The notes under the pieces are model-generated. The model searched no databases, had not been told where the DNA came from, and saw nothing but the letters and a program-made list of their open reading frames with translations. The translations under genes and the position numbers were made by a program. Shown here piece after piece: positions 50,727 to 62,262 of a stretch of DNA of 64,000 nt. Positions within the stretch are counted from its first letter, which is position 1. Every line of letters starts with the position of its first letter. The stretch spans positions 23,710,863 to 23,774,862 of the forward strand of contig CM057135.1 in NCBI GenBank assembly GCA_029964075.1, read 5' to 3'. Source of the stretch: Patiria pectinifera. Taxonomy: Eukaryota; Echinodermata; Asteroidea; Valvatida; Asterinidae.

Positions 50727-50964
50727 AGAGAGAGATCTTCAAGACGAGAGATATTGAGCCCGGTTTTGGCCGGGGGCTGAGACTGAGATATTGGGAGATC
50801 ATGGAGAGGAGAGGGGCAAGGGAGGGGCGAGGGCAGATATCAAGGGAGAGGGGTGGGGGCAGAGATCAAAGGGGGCGGGATAAAGTCTGGTATCCGCCTC
50901 CCCCTTGACCCTGTACTACCCCCAGACCCATGGCAAAGTCTGGAATCCTCCATAAATACCTACT
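50727..50964 (-). repeat. Polinton right terminal inverted repeat
   Basis: Complement of 34,143-34,378. It has an about 10-nt insertion (ctgagactgag) relative to the left copy and about one substitution near its inner end. Ends in ccataaatacctact followed by host CACGT. Confidence 0.92.
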
Positions 50965-52095
50965 CACGTCAAAGTTTGTGCCACTATAAGTTCGACCACC
51001 TATAATGGTCGCTCAGTCGACTGCAAAAATAATGTGCCCGTGCAGCCACCACGTACGTGTACATACGGAAACATGGTTATGCAGTGCTATTCACCCATAC
51101 TGGAAAATGGTATTGCCCTACAATAAACGTGCGCGTGCCCGTTCATTTTCCATTGTTGCGTCATATTAAGCAGGCGCGCTCTTGCTTAACCATGACGTAA
51201 ACAATTGAAAAGAACGGCAGTGCGCGGTGTTTTAGGCTATATTCTGGCGCGCTAGGCCTCAGAAAATGCTGCTTTTTTGCAGCTTTTTCGACAACCGCTG
51301 GTCTAAACCACTTCAAACTTGGCACTGCACATTCTGTTGTCCCGAGCAATACACCGGCCGATTTTCAACTTCATACGGTGCCCAGTTCTGGAGATAATCG
51401 GCGGACAGACAGACAGACAGACAGACAGAGATTCCTTGAATTGTAGTATAGACTAGTGCAGGGCCAGTCGAAAATGTGCGTGTTCGGAAGGGGCAGTTGA
51501 GAACTGCAGCTCGTGCAAAAAAACGCACATTATTCAATGGTGTGAACGCACACTCGCAAGTTAAACGCACAAAATGTCGTCACCCCCCGGCACTGATATT
51601 TTCCCCTACTGGACAATATGGTGTCGCCCTACAACTGTAGGGCGTAGTTGTAGGGCGATACCATATTGTATTAGAGTTGCTCTGTCGACTGCCTACATAC
51701 AGTGCAGTGATGGTTGCTCAGTTGACTACAAAATGCATGTGCCCGGCCGTGCATGCCACTCACGTATTTTATGTACGTACGAAGACATGGTGTGCAGTGC
51801 TGTCGCCCTACAATGTGCCCGTCCTTTTTCCACTGTTGCGTCATATTGAGCACGCGCGCTCTTGCTCAAACATGACGTAAACAATTGAAAAGAACATCAG
51901 TGCGCGGTGTTCTAGGCTATATTCTGTCACGCTAGGCTTCAGAAAATACTGCTTTTTTGCAGCTTTCTCGAGAACCGCTCGTCCAAACAACTTCAAACTT
52001 GGCACTGCACATTCTGGTGTCCCGAGCAATACACCCGCCGATTTTCAACTTCATACGGTGCCCGGTTCTGGAGATAATCGGCGGACAGACAGACC

Positions 52096-52169
<74 letters not shown>

Positions 52170-52783
52170 GATTCCTTGAATTGTAGTGCAGGGCCAGTCG
52201 AAAATGTGCGTGTTCGGAAGGGGCATGTTGAGAACTGCAGCTCGTGCAAACAACGCACATTATTCAATGGTGTGAACGCACACTCGCAAGTTAAACGCAC
52301 AAAATGTCGTCACCCCAGGGCACTGATATTTATCGCCTTACAACTGTAGGGCGTAGTTGTAGAGCGATACCATATGGTATTAGAGTTGCTCAGTCGACCG
52401 CCTACATAATAGTGCAGTGATGGTTATTCAGTTGACTACAAAATGCATGTGCCCGTGCCCGTGCATGCCACTCACGTACGAAGACATGGTGTGCAGTGCT
52501 ATCGCCCTACAATGTGCCCGTCCTCTTTTCCATTGTTGCGTCATATTAAGCACGCGCGCTCTTGCTCAAACATGTCGTAAACAATTGAAAAGAACATCAG
52601 TGTGCGGAGTTCTAGGCTATATTCTGGCGCGCTAGGCATCAGAAAATACTGCTTTTTTGCAGCTTTTTCGAGAACCGCTGGTCCAAACCACTTCAAACTT
52701 GGCACTGCACATTCGGTTGTCCCGAGCAATACACCCGCCCATTTTCAACTCCATACGGTGCCCAGTTCTGGAGATAATCGGCG

Positions 52784-52845
<62 letters not shown>

Positions 52846-52866
52846 GATTCCTTGAATTGTAGTATA
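50965..52866. repeat. About 700-bp tandem repeat units with (ACAG)n tails
   Basis: The rest of unit 1 (to about 51,450), unit 2 (about 51,453-52,185) and unit 3 (about 52,186-52,866). Shared words are tagtgcagggccagtcgaaa, gtaaacaattgaaaagaaca, cccgagcaatacac and ctggagataatcggcggaca. Each unit ends in (ACAG)n and agattccttgaattgtagt. The (ACAG)n length differs: about 51,400-51,430, 52,083-52,170 and 52,783-52,844. Long open frames such as VCLSVCLSVCLS are artefacts of this repeat. Confidence 0.9.
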
Positions 52867-53324
52867 GATTATATTTCTTCCGCACGGTAAATGTAGGTTG
52901 GCGCAGTAGTCTGAGATTTTGTTTATGTTGTTGTTTTACATGTTGGAAGTTGTGGGGAGTTTTGTTAAAAAAAAACACCGTTTCACAAAAGGGATCGAGT
53001 AAGAGGCTGATTTGTTTGAAATTATTCTTAAGTATTACAATATGCTTCAGTCTGAGTAAAGTCTGGCATCTAATATTTGAACCGAGCCGGCTTTATATGA
53101 GAATGCAGTTTGCCAGACAATACAGTTCATCTGTGTTCGGCATTAACACCCTACAATTATAAATGGGGCCGATATGTTAAGAACTATGCAAAATATTATA
53201 ACGTATACATGCACCAAATTGTTTTGGACAGTTATTGTTTCTTTTCACTTTCCCCGAAGAATCTACGAATTGAATAATAATATATCACAGCACAACTCAG
53301 AACGAGGTGTTTCGTGAATAAAGC
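52867..53324. other. Upstream of the transporter gene; nothing certain
   Basis: AT-rich with no coding frame I can support. It must hold the promoter and 5' UTR of the gene at 53,325, but I see no clear motif. Confidence 0.4.
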
Positions 53325-54132
53325 ATGGCCGACCGCAGCCCATCAGAAGAGTCCAATCTAAATGCCCCGCCCATAACCCCAAACGGCAACGATCAGGTCA
53401 CGGAAAACAACCAATGGCAAGAGACATCACTCGATGTCACGCCCACAAATCCAAGCAACCCAGCTGCTGCAAGTGATGGTGATTCTGCTGCCGCTCCAAG
53501 GTCGAAGTTCACTTTTCACCAAAAGATCATCTTTCTCAGCGCGGGTTTGACTTCCTTCTCAACTTGGAGTTCCTATGCCATCATTTCAGTTTTCTTTGCG
53601 ACAGAGGTGGGTACAAACCGAACGTCAAAACAAGAGTGGCGGCCAACTATTAAACTACAGGACAAAAGCAAGTTGACAATAAAAACAAATGGCGTCTTTG
53701 AGGCACACGCTTGGTGTCGCACTTTCCCCTTTTATTACAACGACGACCGATGAGGGCGCTGTCCAGCTAAAGTTTGTGGTTTACAAAAAAACACAATTGT
53801 AATTCATCGGCTAGTTTTTATCAGAACATGTAAGTCGTTGCTTTAATTCGTAACTTGCCTTTTTACAATCATGAATGTCAAGAAAAGGCAATTTGCTACA
53901 TTGCTTCCATGGAAAACAAATATAAGCGTAGTCTTTACACTTGTGATATTTACCCAGAAAATGACGTCATTACATACAGCGCCATTATACCCCTTTAACA
54001 AATGGTCATTTGTTATTTTTTTCACACGTTTCGCAGGCTGAAGCGAAAGGAATGTCGCAGACGGTCGTAGGACTTGTGTTTAGCTGCTTCTTCATCGCGT
54101 CTGGTATAGGTGCACTGATCTGGGGCAAAGTT
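53325..54132 (+). CDS. SLC18B1: SLC18B1-like MFS transporter, first two coding exons
   Basis: Exon 1 is 53,325-53,606 (ATG after aataaagc; donor GAG/GTGGGT) and exon 2 is 54,037-54,132 (acceptor ttcgcag; donor GTAAGA), both phase 0. Exon 1 encodes a polar Ser/Asn/Pro N-terminus, then IIFLSAGLTSFSTWSSYAII, which resembles SLC18B1 transmembrane helix 1. Exon 2 (AEAKGMSQTVVGLVFSCFFI, then ASGIGALIWGKV) matches the vertebrate EAEKKGASNTIIGMIFGCF segment and helix 2. The family is a vesicular polyamine transporter of 12 helices. Ten more helices are needed and I find no further exons up to 64,000, so the intron is long or the gene is truncated by the transposon-rich DNA that follows. Confidence 0.65.
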
Positions 54133-54214
54133 GTAAGACTTTTGGATTTGAACTTACCTGTATATAACGTTTACCACTGCTCTTTGTTGGGTTTTGTCGT
54201 GTGGTTGCTTTTCT

Positions 54215-54349
54215 TCTGGAACATTTCATGGGGGGGGGGGGGCGTCATGTAGATCAATGATAATTTTTTTAGAAACTCAAAATCTCGGTGGGGGAACTGG
54301 GGGGCGACAAGGTCTCATGGGGGTCGCCCCCGTGGCTACGCCACTGCAG
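54215..54349 (-). mobile_element. hAT-like terminal fragment
   Basis: The right edge, read on the minus strand, is CAGTGGCGTAGCCACGGGGG, a common hAT-type end. A similar end lies at about 55,330-55,388 (CAGTGGCGTAGCGTAGCCAC on the minus strand). The opposite ends are not visible, so both look truncated. Confidence 0.45.
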
Positions 54350-56400
54350 GTCATACAGTTAAAGTTTATGTAAACCTGTATAAAAAGTCAAAGAAAAGTA
54401 ACTCCCATGATCAATTTGACACCAAGTTTGTGTTAACTTGCCGGTAACGCCCTAAAAAATTATCCAGACAAATGTGTTGATTTTGTAACATTTTATGTTC
54501 GTCTGTCGGTCTTCTATGCTGTTATGTTAACTTTTAGGTACCGTCAATGGTACTATGTTTAATTAACCTGTTCATTTGTTTAATTAAACTAATAACGCAC
54601 ATATAGTTGCCAAATATGGCACTAACAAGTTTGAGGTCGGCAATTTCGTCTTTAAAAATCTGGGTACGTCGGGTTACCGTACACACAATTGTCCTGGAGA
54701 CAACAGTACTAAAGTACAGAAAGTCGTACGCAAGAGCTCCCCAGCAAGTATCGCTGACGCCATTATGATTCAACAATTTCTCACTGTGTCACACAGTGAA
54801 ATAACTAAACAGCGTCGTTGTATTGTGAACACATAAAAGCATTCAAATCGCGTTCTTGCACACTTTATGCAAGTCGACATAGATATCCTTGAACCACTGC
54901 CCCTGCTTTGCATAACAAGTGTACACGAATGAACGATTCGACTTTTATTCAAAGAAATTTCTATGTAATGTCACCAGACTCTATTCAGTAAAGTCCCCGT
55001 CAAAACGAAAGTAAACAATGCACGTGCTACACCATCGTACAGTGTGGCAGGGACACCAACAAGTAACAAAACAACTAAAATTGTTTTAAAAATTGATAAA
55101 TATTCTGATTGAATTTCGTTAAAAGATACTTGTTGGTGAGGTATCACATATTCTAGCAAATTGATAAAACTGTACAATATTACAATATGCAATTTTGAGG
55201 GAAATGGGCAAAATACTGCATAAATAATTTCACTTGATCATATTCATAATACACAAACCGACAATTTTCATTTTCAGACCCACAACGAGAAATATTGTTA
55301 ACACTGGGCTTATTGTGAAGAGTTGTGCTGGTCATACTTGGCCGGCTGTCGCCCCCCACGCCCCACCGTGGCTACGCTACGCCACTGAACATTACACTAG
55401 ATATTATATTATTGAAATTCTGTTTACACCAAGGCCACTGAACGTTGCTCTTTTGGCCACTCAAGAAGGCTTTAGGCAAACGTAACAACAAGTCACGCAA
55501 TCAAATGATAATTGTTTCCTGCTGGTGGTGGCCGGTACACTGGTATTTAACTGCTCAAGGGAATTAAAAAAAAATCCTGAAAACCCGAATATAAACGATA
55601 TATCTCCCCACTGTTAAAAAAAAAGGGGGAGGAGGGCATGTTTCCGTATTTTTCCCCCGAAAATAACGTAAAAATACATTTTTAGAAAATAAAAGCATGA
55701 AGTTTCTTTTGCTGGGAATTAGTCATAATATAAATTATTCTTGTACATCAGCACGGGAAAGTTCTATCAGAGCTTTCGGCAACCATCTGGCTGTCTTTCT
55801 CAATGTACGTGACGCCGCGGCTACTGTCCAGTCTCTGTTTACGAGGCCGTAAATCTGCCTCGGAGACCAGCGCTAGCTGGTAACCCTTGTCACGGTTTAT
55901 TAACGGCTTTATGGTGGCGGATGTAGATTGCCTCCCGTATTTTTCGTGATAAAGAGTGCGTTCGATTACTTCTCCCAGCTTACTCGCGCCTGGCTCCTCG
56001 CGCAATGACAGACAAGCGCAATGGAGCTAAATAAACATTTTTCCCAGGCTGCATCCGAATCAATTAACTGTCTAGAGCATGCACGTCCACACCCAGTGAA
56101 AATACGCGGGGAAGGGCTGACAACAATTCGTAGTCGTAGCTCCGTGCATAGAGCTACATTGGGTTTGTAGCTCTATGCTCCGTGGAAGCCCGTTTCGGAC
56201 ACGGCCTGATGAGGCGCCCGCCGGACGTTGCTTGGCCTTATGGAATACTTACCCAAGTAACCGGCTCGGCGAGTCGGTTACTTGGGCCAGGCTCGAGTTA
56301 GCGCGAGAAGTCACGTGAGAGGTAAATCGAACGCTGTCGCGCTTACACGAGTATAAGCGCGGGGGAAGTAATCGAACGCACCAAAGTGTGCCTCCTGCAC
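54350..56400. other. Intron or intergenic DNA with inverted repeats, no supported gene
   Basis: Contains the hAT-like end at 55,330-55,388. Short strong palindromes lie at 56,146-56,178 (GCATAGAGCTACA arms) and 56,252-56,286 (CCCAAGTAACCG arms, one mismatch). The 85-codon minus frame near 55,750 has no recognised domain. Confidence 0.4.
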
Positions 56401-56601
56401 CCGATTTCACTAAAGGATGCGACGCGTCGTAACTCGAATTACGAAGAGTAACTCTTCGTAACTTACGACGCGTCTTAAATTCCATTTCACCAAAGTTACG
56501 ATGCGTTCAATGCGTCACAAGTACCTTGACAACGGCATGAAACACGTCGTAAGTTACGACGTGTATTTGGGTCGTCGTAACTATATGAAACAATATTTAA
56601 G

Positions 56602-56801
56602 ATGGCGCTTATGCTCCTTGCAGACCGTGAAACCAGAAGAGCATTAAGAAGAGAGAGAGTGTTCAGAGATAGGCGCGATCCCTTAGATAATTTAACTGAC
56701 GAGAAAACGTACAGAAGATATCGTTTCACACGATTGTTCAGCTCTTGGAAAGAGTTGAAAATAGCATTCAGCCTGATACACAGGTACAGAAACGCTAACG
56801 A
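56602..56801 (+). pseudogene. Harbinger transposase, N-terminal exon
   Basis: Encodes MALMLLADRETRRALRRERV, then FRDRRDPLDNLTDEKTYRRY and RFTRLF, the classic HARBI1 N-terminus (FRDR.-PLD, RYRFTR). The donor is either GTACAG at 56,784 or GTATGA at 56,803. The next part of the protein is separated by the MITE insertion and AT-rich DNA. Confidence 0.7.
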
Positions 56802-57242
56802 TGTATGACCTATTTATTAATCGTAGGCTTACGTGTTTGTAGGTGCAAGGATCGACTTTTTAATTTGTGGAGAAAGACTCAAAAGATATTTACTCTATGC
56901 AACTTTATCGAGATTTTGGGAAAGGGGGTCGCTTGTAAACATTATATGTTTGGGATGGTTTTGTTTTAGCCTAACCGTATTACGTACTAACTTTCCATTT
57001 GAATTGATTTTTCTGACGTGAAGGCATCGATATCATCATCCACCTGTACCCGCGCGCAACGCGCAATTAGGCCATCATGGGGGTTTGGTCAGCATCAAAT
57101 CGGGCATAAATGATTGTAGTGCGCATGCGCAAGGTACCGCCCCCAGAGTGGTAATAAGCATTTTAATGGACATTTTGAAGGAAAAAAAAGGTGATTACAC
57201 TCCAACACGAGATGTGTTTATCTTGCAAACAATCGCTGATTA

Positions 57243-57613
57243 GGCCAAAAAAAAATATTCGGTCTCTGGTCAGACCAAAGTTCCGGAATTGACGCGGGGA
57301 CGCGGCTTTTTTTTTTTTGGCTTTTTTTTTTCTTCAAGCTTGGATTTTACAGACAAGGTGGGGTACTATTTTGCTTTTTGGGTGTCCTCATGTACATTGG
57401 TGTCCTCCATAATTTGCCTTGGTGCTCTCAATCATTTGCCTTGGTGCAATTTCCCATCTTGGTGCTCTTTGGTAAAAAAAAAATGAGGAGGGGCGGCAAT
57501 AGAGGGCGCTGTTGGAGCTACCGCGGAACATTTTGGAAAAAAAAAAGGTTGACGCGCATGATTAAAATCGACGCGCGCGCTGACCAGAGACCGAATACTT
57601 TTTTTTTTTGGCC
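57243..57613. mobile_element. TTA-target MITE (GGCCAAAAAAA family), copy 2, inside the Harbinger
   Basis: TTA at 57,240-57,242 and 57,614-57,616. The ends are GGCCAAAAAAAAA and its complement. Its body matches 15,721-16,083 in reverse (gaccaaagttccggaattga, agggcgctgttggagctacc, gttccgcggt). It splits the transposase gene. Confidence 0.82.
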
Positions 57614-57616
57614 TTA

Positions 57617-58490
57617 TTCCAATCATACCGGTGGCCACAATTTTGGACCGAGGTTACTAGGGAGGGGCTGCTTAATTTATGTTGATTTGTGACAGCGCCG
57701 CCAACGGTCTGCATGGGCAGGATAATGTTAATGGCTTCACGTCCAAAACCGAAATTTTGGCCAGGCAACTTGAAATGGTAGAGAATAGGAAAATAGCCAT
57801 ACCTTAACCATTAATCCCCGTTTCGGATACAGCCCTAATAATAATCACACTGACAAAGCTATCAGATTCAAAGCAAGTCCATAACCAGTACTGTATATAA
57901 TGCAAGAGTCGCGCTCTAATCAACAACCTTCGTGCATATTATTACTAATAAAGGCAGTCAATCCTGCAATTCCACAAAGATATCCCCACACACAAGCACT
58001 TAGTATAATTTTGACAGACGATGCATGATAACAAAATTATGCAAAACAATGGATAAAATAAATATCTTTTTAATTAAGATATATTAAGTAAACATTTTAT
58101 TACAAATTATTCAGATTTATTATTCATTCAATATAATAACTGTTGCATTTGAAGTACAATGTAGCTTTAAAAAAAATTGTATTTTATCAACAAAAGTTTA
58201 AATAATATATTCTTTATAAATATCGTTCACCCTGCACGTAACCTATTGCACAAAATATAGTCATACATGTATTTATTCTGAATATAATTTTGATTAAAAT
58301 GTCATTATTCATGTACTGTACCAATAATTGGTATCTAAAATGTGAATGCCTTGGGTGATGCCACAAAATAATTATTAATTGCAAAACTATAATTTCAAAT
58401 TTCAGCTAGAGCAGGTACATTTGTTAATTAATTTCTATAATATTGAAATTAATTAATTATTACTGTGTACGATGTACATTATTTTCTTTA
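57617..58490. other. AT-rich intronic DNA of the Harbinger copy
   Basis: No coding frame. It ends in the acceptor-like attttctttacag before the next transposase segment. Confidence 0.4.
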
Positions 58491-58493
58491 CAG

Positions 58494-59935
58494 CGCAGCA
58501 ATGCAATCCCTGCCCACATGCAACTTCTGGCAACGCTGCGCTTCTTGCCACAGGCTCATATTACACTGTTCATGGTGACCTCCATGACATCAGTGTACCC
58601 TCAGTATGCCGAATTGTACATCGAGCGGCACATGCAGTGGCCAGATTAAGCCCAAGGGTCATCCAGTTTCCTGTGCATCCTCAGGATGTAGCAAGAGTGA
58701 AGCACGAGTTCTTTGAGATTGCCAGTTTTCCCAACGTTGTCGGTGCATTAGACTGCACTGATATGTCAGGTTGTATGGAGCTCCACTGGGAGAAGCAGAA
58801 CATGTCTATGTGAATCGCAAGGGTTACCATAGCATCAATGTCCAGGCCACGATAGCGCCATCATCAATGGAAGCATCCTTGGAGAGAGATTCACCAATGG
58901 ACAGTAAGTCAAACATCACCAAGTCTGAGAATTAAAACAAAAAATTACTAATCAGACCATAAACAAAAATATAAAATGCATTTCTTCTTGTCAAACTATC
59001 AACCCAATAATATCAGTGCAATATTTACAACAGTTCGTGCCAAATCACTGCTTAAGACAGATATAGCGCCCTCTATTGTAAGAAAAGTTTGTTGTCATTA
59101 TTATGGGATGGCGAGTGATAGGATGTACGGAGGATTAAAGTTTTTCAACCTCTTTGACATCCTTTTGACTTTCTCTCGAGTCTATGGATCAATATTTGGG
59201 TGTTTTGGAGCTATGAATGGATCTCAGGAAAACATATCGTCTGTAAGCAAAGGCAATATTGGAAGACAATAAAACTGATCGAGGGCCTTGAATTTAAAAT
59301 TATTGTGTGAACTTCTGTTTCCTATTCTGAGACTCAGAGAACGATTGAAGCCTTGAAAACTTGTTATATAGGCCCAGTAACTGCCACGATTTGTGGGAGC
59401 CACATGGAAAAACTGCTAAGCCATGATGCAATTACTGCACTTAAAAATGGAACATTTGTGCTCTATTGTATTGCAGACTAACTGGAGTGCTCCTTGGAGA
59501 CACAGGCTATGCACTTCGTCCATGGCTGATGACCCCCATCTTGAACCCAGCTTATCCCAATGAACGGAATTGCACACTTGAATCATTAGTTTAAATTAAC
59601 TTTGATTCAAGTCTAGATAAATAACACATACCTTTGATATGCATCCCTCAAATTACAGGAGTCACAGAAAGTCGCGAGTGGTCATTGAGCAGACGTTCGG
59701 CCAACTCAAGAGGAAATTTCCTTGTCTGGCTCTTGGCATGAGAGTGGCTCCTCAGAGGGCATGTGTCATCATCAGGGCCTGCTGCGTGCTCTTCAACCTC
59801 TCCAAGGAGTTTGGCCAGCCGGATCTGGAAGACGGAGACGATGACAATGCTGATGAGGATGATGACTTGCTGTATGAAGGTCATATCCATGATGGGCAAC
59901 TCCATTGCATCATGCTCATCAACAGATATTTCTAA
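58494..59935 (+). pseudogene. Harbinger transposase, middle and C-terminal exons, broken
   Basis: Segments: 58,494-58,903 (AIPAHMQLLATLRFL, then in another frame ATGSYYTVHGDLHDISVPSV and FEIASFPNVVGALDCTDMSG, then VNRKGYHSINVQAT in a third), 59,477-about 59,575 (LTGVLLGDTGYALRPWLMTP) and about 59,650-59,935 (NYRSHRKSRVVIEQTFGQLK, RKFPCL, then an acidic tail). These hold the DDE_4 landmarks (GALDC, LLGDTGYALRPWL, VVIEQTFGQLKRKFPCL). At least two frameshifts and a missing stretch before NGSILGERFTNG show it is dead. Splice-like GTAAGT and TTGCAG junctions remain around the second segment. Confidence 0.8.
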
Positions 59936-62038
59936 ATACAAAATAAAAAAGGTTAAATGTGTATAAAATATTGTTATCTGCTGCCACACGACTGGAAAGC
60001 ACCTCCAATTCTCACCCCCCCCCCACCAGTTTGCTTGAAGATGACTTGTATCCGTGATCCTGATTGGTCGAATCCGTGGCAAAAACACTATGATTTTATA
60101 AATAAATATTTATCACGCAGCTGTGGTTTTCATTGGAACCATGTTTGAACTGAAACATGTGCTGGTTTACGCGTTCAGCGTTACGCGTAGCGCGTACTGT
60201 TCCAAAGTGCCTGTGCTACAGCGTTGGGTTCAAACATTTTCTTGAAGGGGTGGTTTGGAAGAGGGAAATACATTTTCCTCCAGTTTTGTATTGAAATTTA
60301 AGTTCAAATATATCAAATGACAAGGATCTATATTGAGTTGCTTTAAATTGTGAAATGAGAGGAATATTATCGCTCGGTAAAATCCAGACTTTTCCAGTTG
60401 CCTTGCGATAATATTCCTCCCATTCCATGCTGAGCCACTCAATATTTGTATATTGTAACACCTCACCCACAGATTCTGTGTCTTGATTGGCCGAGAGTGA
60501 GTCATGTGGAGCTTTCTATTTTTGCAATCTTTCTGTGCACGGCTAAAAGTACTACATGTACATGTATATACACATAGGAACTATGCGCCCTATAGGTAGC
60601 AGACCAGTAAATAAACTTCCATAGACCCCAATGGTAAATGCTCCCACTTCAAAAAATCGGGGAAAATACTCACAACTCTCCAAGGTGTTCGAGACACACA
60701 TCAAATTGAAGCTTATTTCATCATCTTTCATTTTCTTTTCAATTTTTGGGGGGTCAACTTTTTAGGAGAAATTTCCATCTGAAGATGATCACCCCTGAAA
60801 ATAGTCCTGAAGCCCATCGCCATTTTGAAAAACGATGCCTACACTCCATCGCAAAATAGAGCGCTTTTAGGGTCCAAATTACATCCAAATTACACAGAAC
60901 TGCAAGCTCCCAGTCCTGTGCACGGCTTCCACCCATATGTTTTACAAACCCTCAAGTTCATGGCCCACAGCATGCTCAAATACTGAAGATTTTGAGGGCA
61001 TGCAAATCGTGATTTGGCCGGCGTATAGGCAATTTCCGACCGATTTACTGGTCTGCACCCTATTAAGTGTGTGTCAAGTTTACTTGAAGATTTTTTTGTT
61101 ATTGCGCTCGCACTCGTGGAACACACAGAAAATGCAGTGCGTCTGTGTTCTACATACAAAGGCCTTGTGGTACGCGGGATAAAGACGCACTACATTTTCC
61201 GTATTCCACTCGTGCTTGCGGGATAACTGATGCCTATATACTTTTTCCGTGTTCCGCTGGCGCACACAAGATAACTTAGGCCAATGTGGCAAAAAGTCGT
61301 ATGAACATGAACAAATGTAACAGCAAAGTTTACGGGGAAAAAATGAAAAGATGCTTAGCAGAGTCAGCCCTTTAGTCGCTTAGTTTAGAGACCTCAAAAT
61401 CGGAATATTTATGTTTAAACCTCAAATCACATTAGACCAGTTTCACTCTTGGTTCTCATTATATTTCTGGTTTATTATGACAGTAAATGAAATTAAACAT
61501 TAAAATGTCATGTAAAAAGTCAAGTGTAAAACAAACAATCTGATATAAAGTGAGTCTAAAACATCAAGTGAGTCTAAAAGGGAAAATATAGTGCACATAT
61601 AAAACATTTAATTAAAGAATTTGGTTAAGCACTTAAGTACGCTTGCACCGGGATTTAACTACCCATCTGGAATTAAGTTTTATTTAGTAAGTAAGTATTG
61701 AAGTTTTAAATACATTTTCAAGCAAAACTCATTCAAATTTAAAATATATGTGTGCATATTGTCATGCGGGTTATAGATGCCTGTAAAAAATAGAAAGAAA
61801 TTATAATTTGTGTTTTATTTTAACTCTAATTAATTTTTACATTCAACGGCAACGGCAGTATTTAAGTATTGAAGTTTTAAATACATTTTCAAGCAAAACG
61901 CATTCAAATTTAAAATGTATGTGTGCATATTGTCATGCGGGTTATAGATGCCTGTAAAAAATAGAAAGAAATTATAAATTGTGTTTTATTTTAACTCTAA
62001 TTAATTTTTACATTCAACGGCAATATGTATTTAACTTT
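59936..62038. other. Non-coding DNA between the two Harbinger genes
   Basis: Includes a diverged repeat (60,600-60,910) related to 32,105-32,400. An about 165-bp tandem duplication lies at 61,690-61,857 and 61,862-62,027, sharing attgaagttttaaatacatt and ataaattgtgttttatttta. I see no gene. Confidence 0.5.
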
Positions 62039-62262
62039 CAGGGTCGATGGTCACACCATTCTTCTCGAGAGTGAACTCAAGAAACAACTGCAAGTTCCGG
62101 CTGATGTGACTCAACGATGCATCAATCTGCCTGGAAACTTGCAGTTGTTCCCTGTCTACTTGCAGGCGCTCACGCTCCAAAAGTAGACGCTCTCTCTCAA
62201 GAAGAATGATGGACTCGTTGGAATTGAATCTTGAGCTCGATGATGGTGGTGCTGGTAGGGGT
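62039..62262 (-). pseudogene. Harbinger Myb/SANT-type protein, terminal exon (split by a hAT insertion)
   Basis: Minus-strand coding PLPAPPSSSSRFNSNESIIL, then LERERLLLERERLQVDREQL, ending KNGVTIDPES and a stop. This is the coiled-coil C-terminus usual in the transposon's DNA-binding partner. The upstream part of the same exon lies beyond the hAT element, at 63,432-63,524. Confidence 0.6.

Larger units (their letters stand above)
34143..50964. mobile_element. Polinton/Maverick element, looks whole
   Basis: About 16.8 kb with terminal inverted repeats of about 235 bp starting AGTAGGTATTTATGG. They are identical for about 180 bp, with one short indel and about one substitution beyond. The host flanks repeat CACGT (34,138-34,142 and 50,965-50,969); if the terminal T is counted as host, the duplication is the 6 bp TCACGT usual for Polintons. 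Genes in order: DNA polymerase B (+), integrase (-), small membrane protein (+), major capsid protein (+), packaging ATPase (+), several small proteins (+), an unknown membrane-anchored protein (-), penton-like capsid protein (+), late-domain protein (+), TFIIB-like protein (-), then 2.5 kb of repeats. No obvious breaks, which together with the TIR identity points to a recent insertion. Confidence 0.93.

Noticed and set aside
51957-52349. Long open frames rich in TDRQTDRQ or VCLSVCLS
   Set aside because: They translate the (ACAG)n microsatellite of the 700-bp repeat and need no gene to explain them.
55748-56005. 85-codon - frame of mixed charge
   Set aside because: Not recognised, no splice signals seen, and surrounded by inverted repeats.
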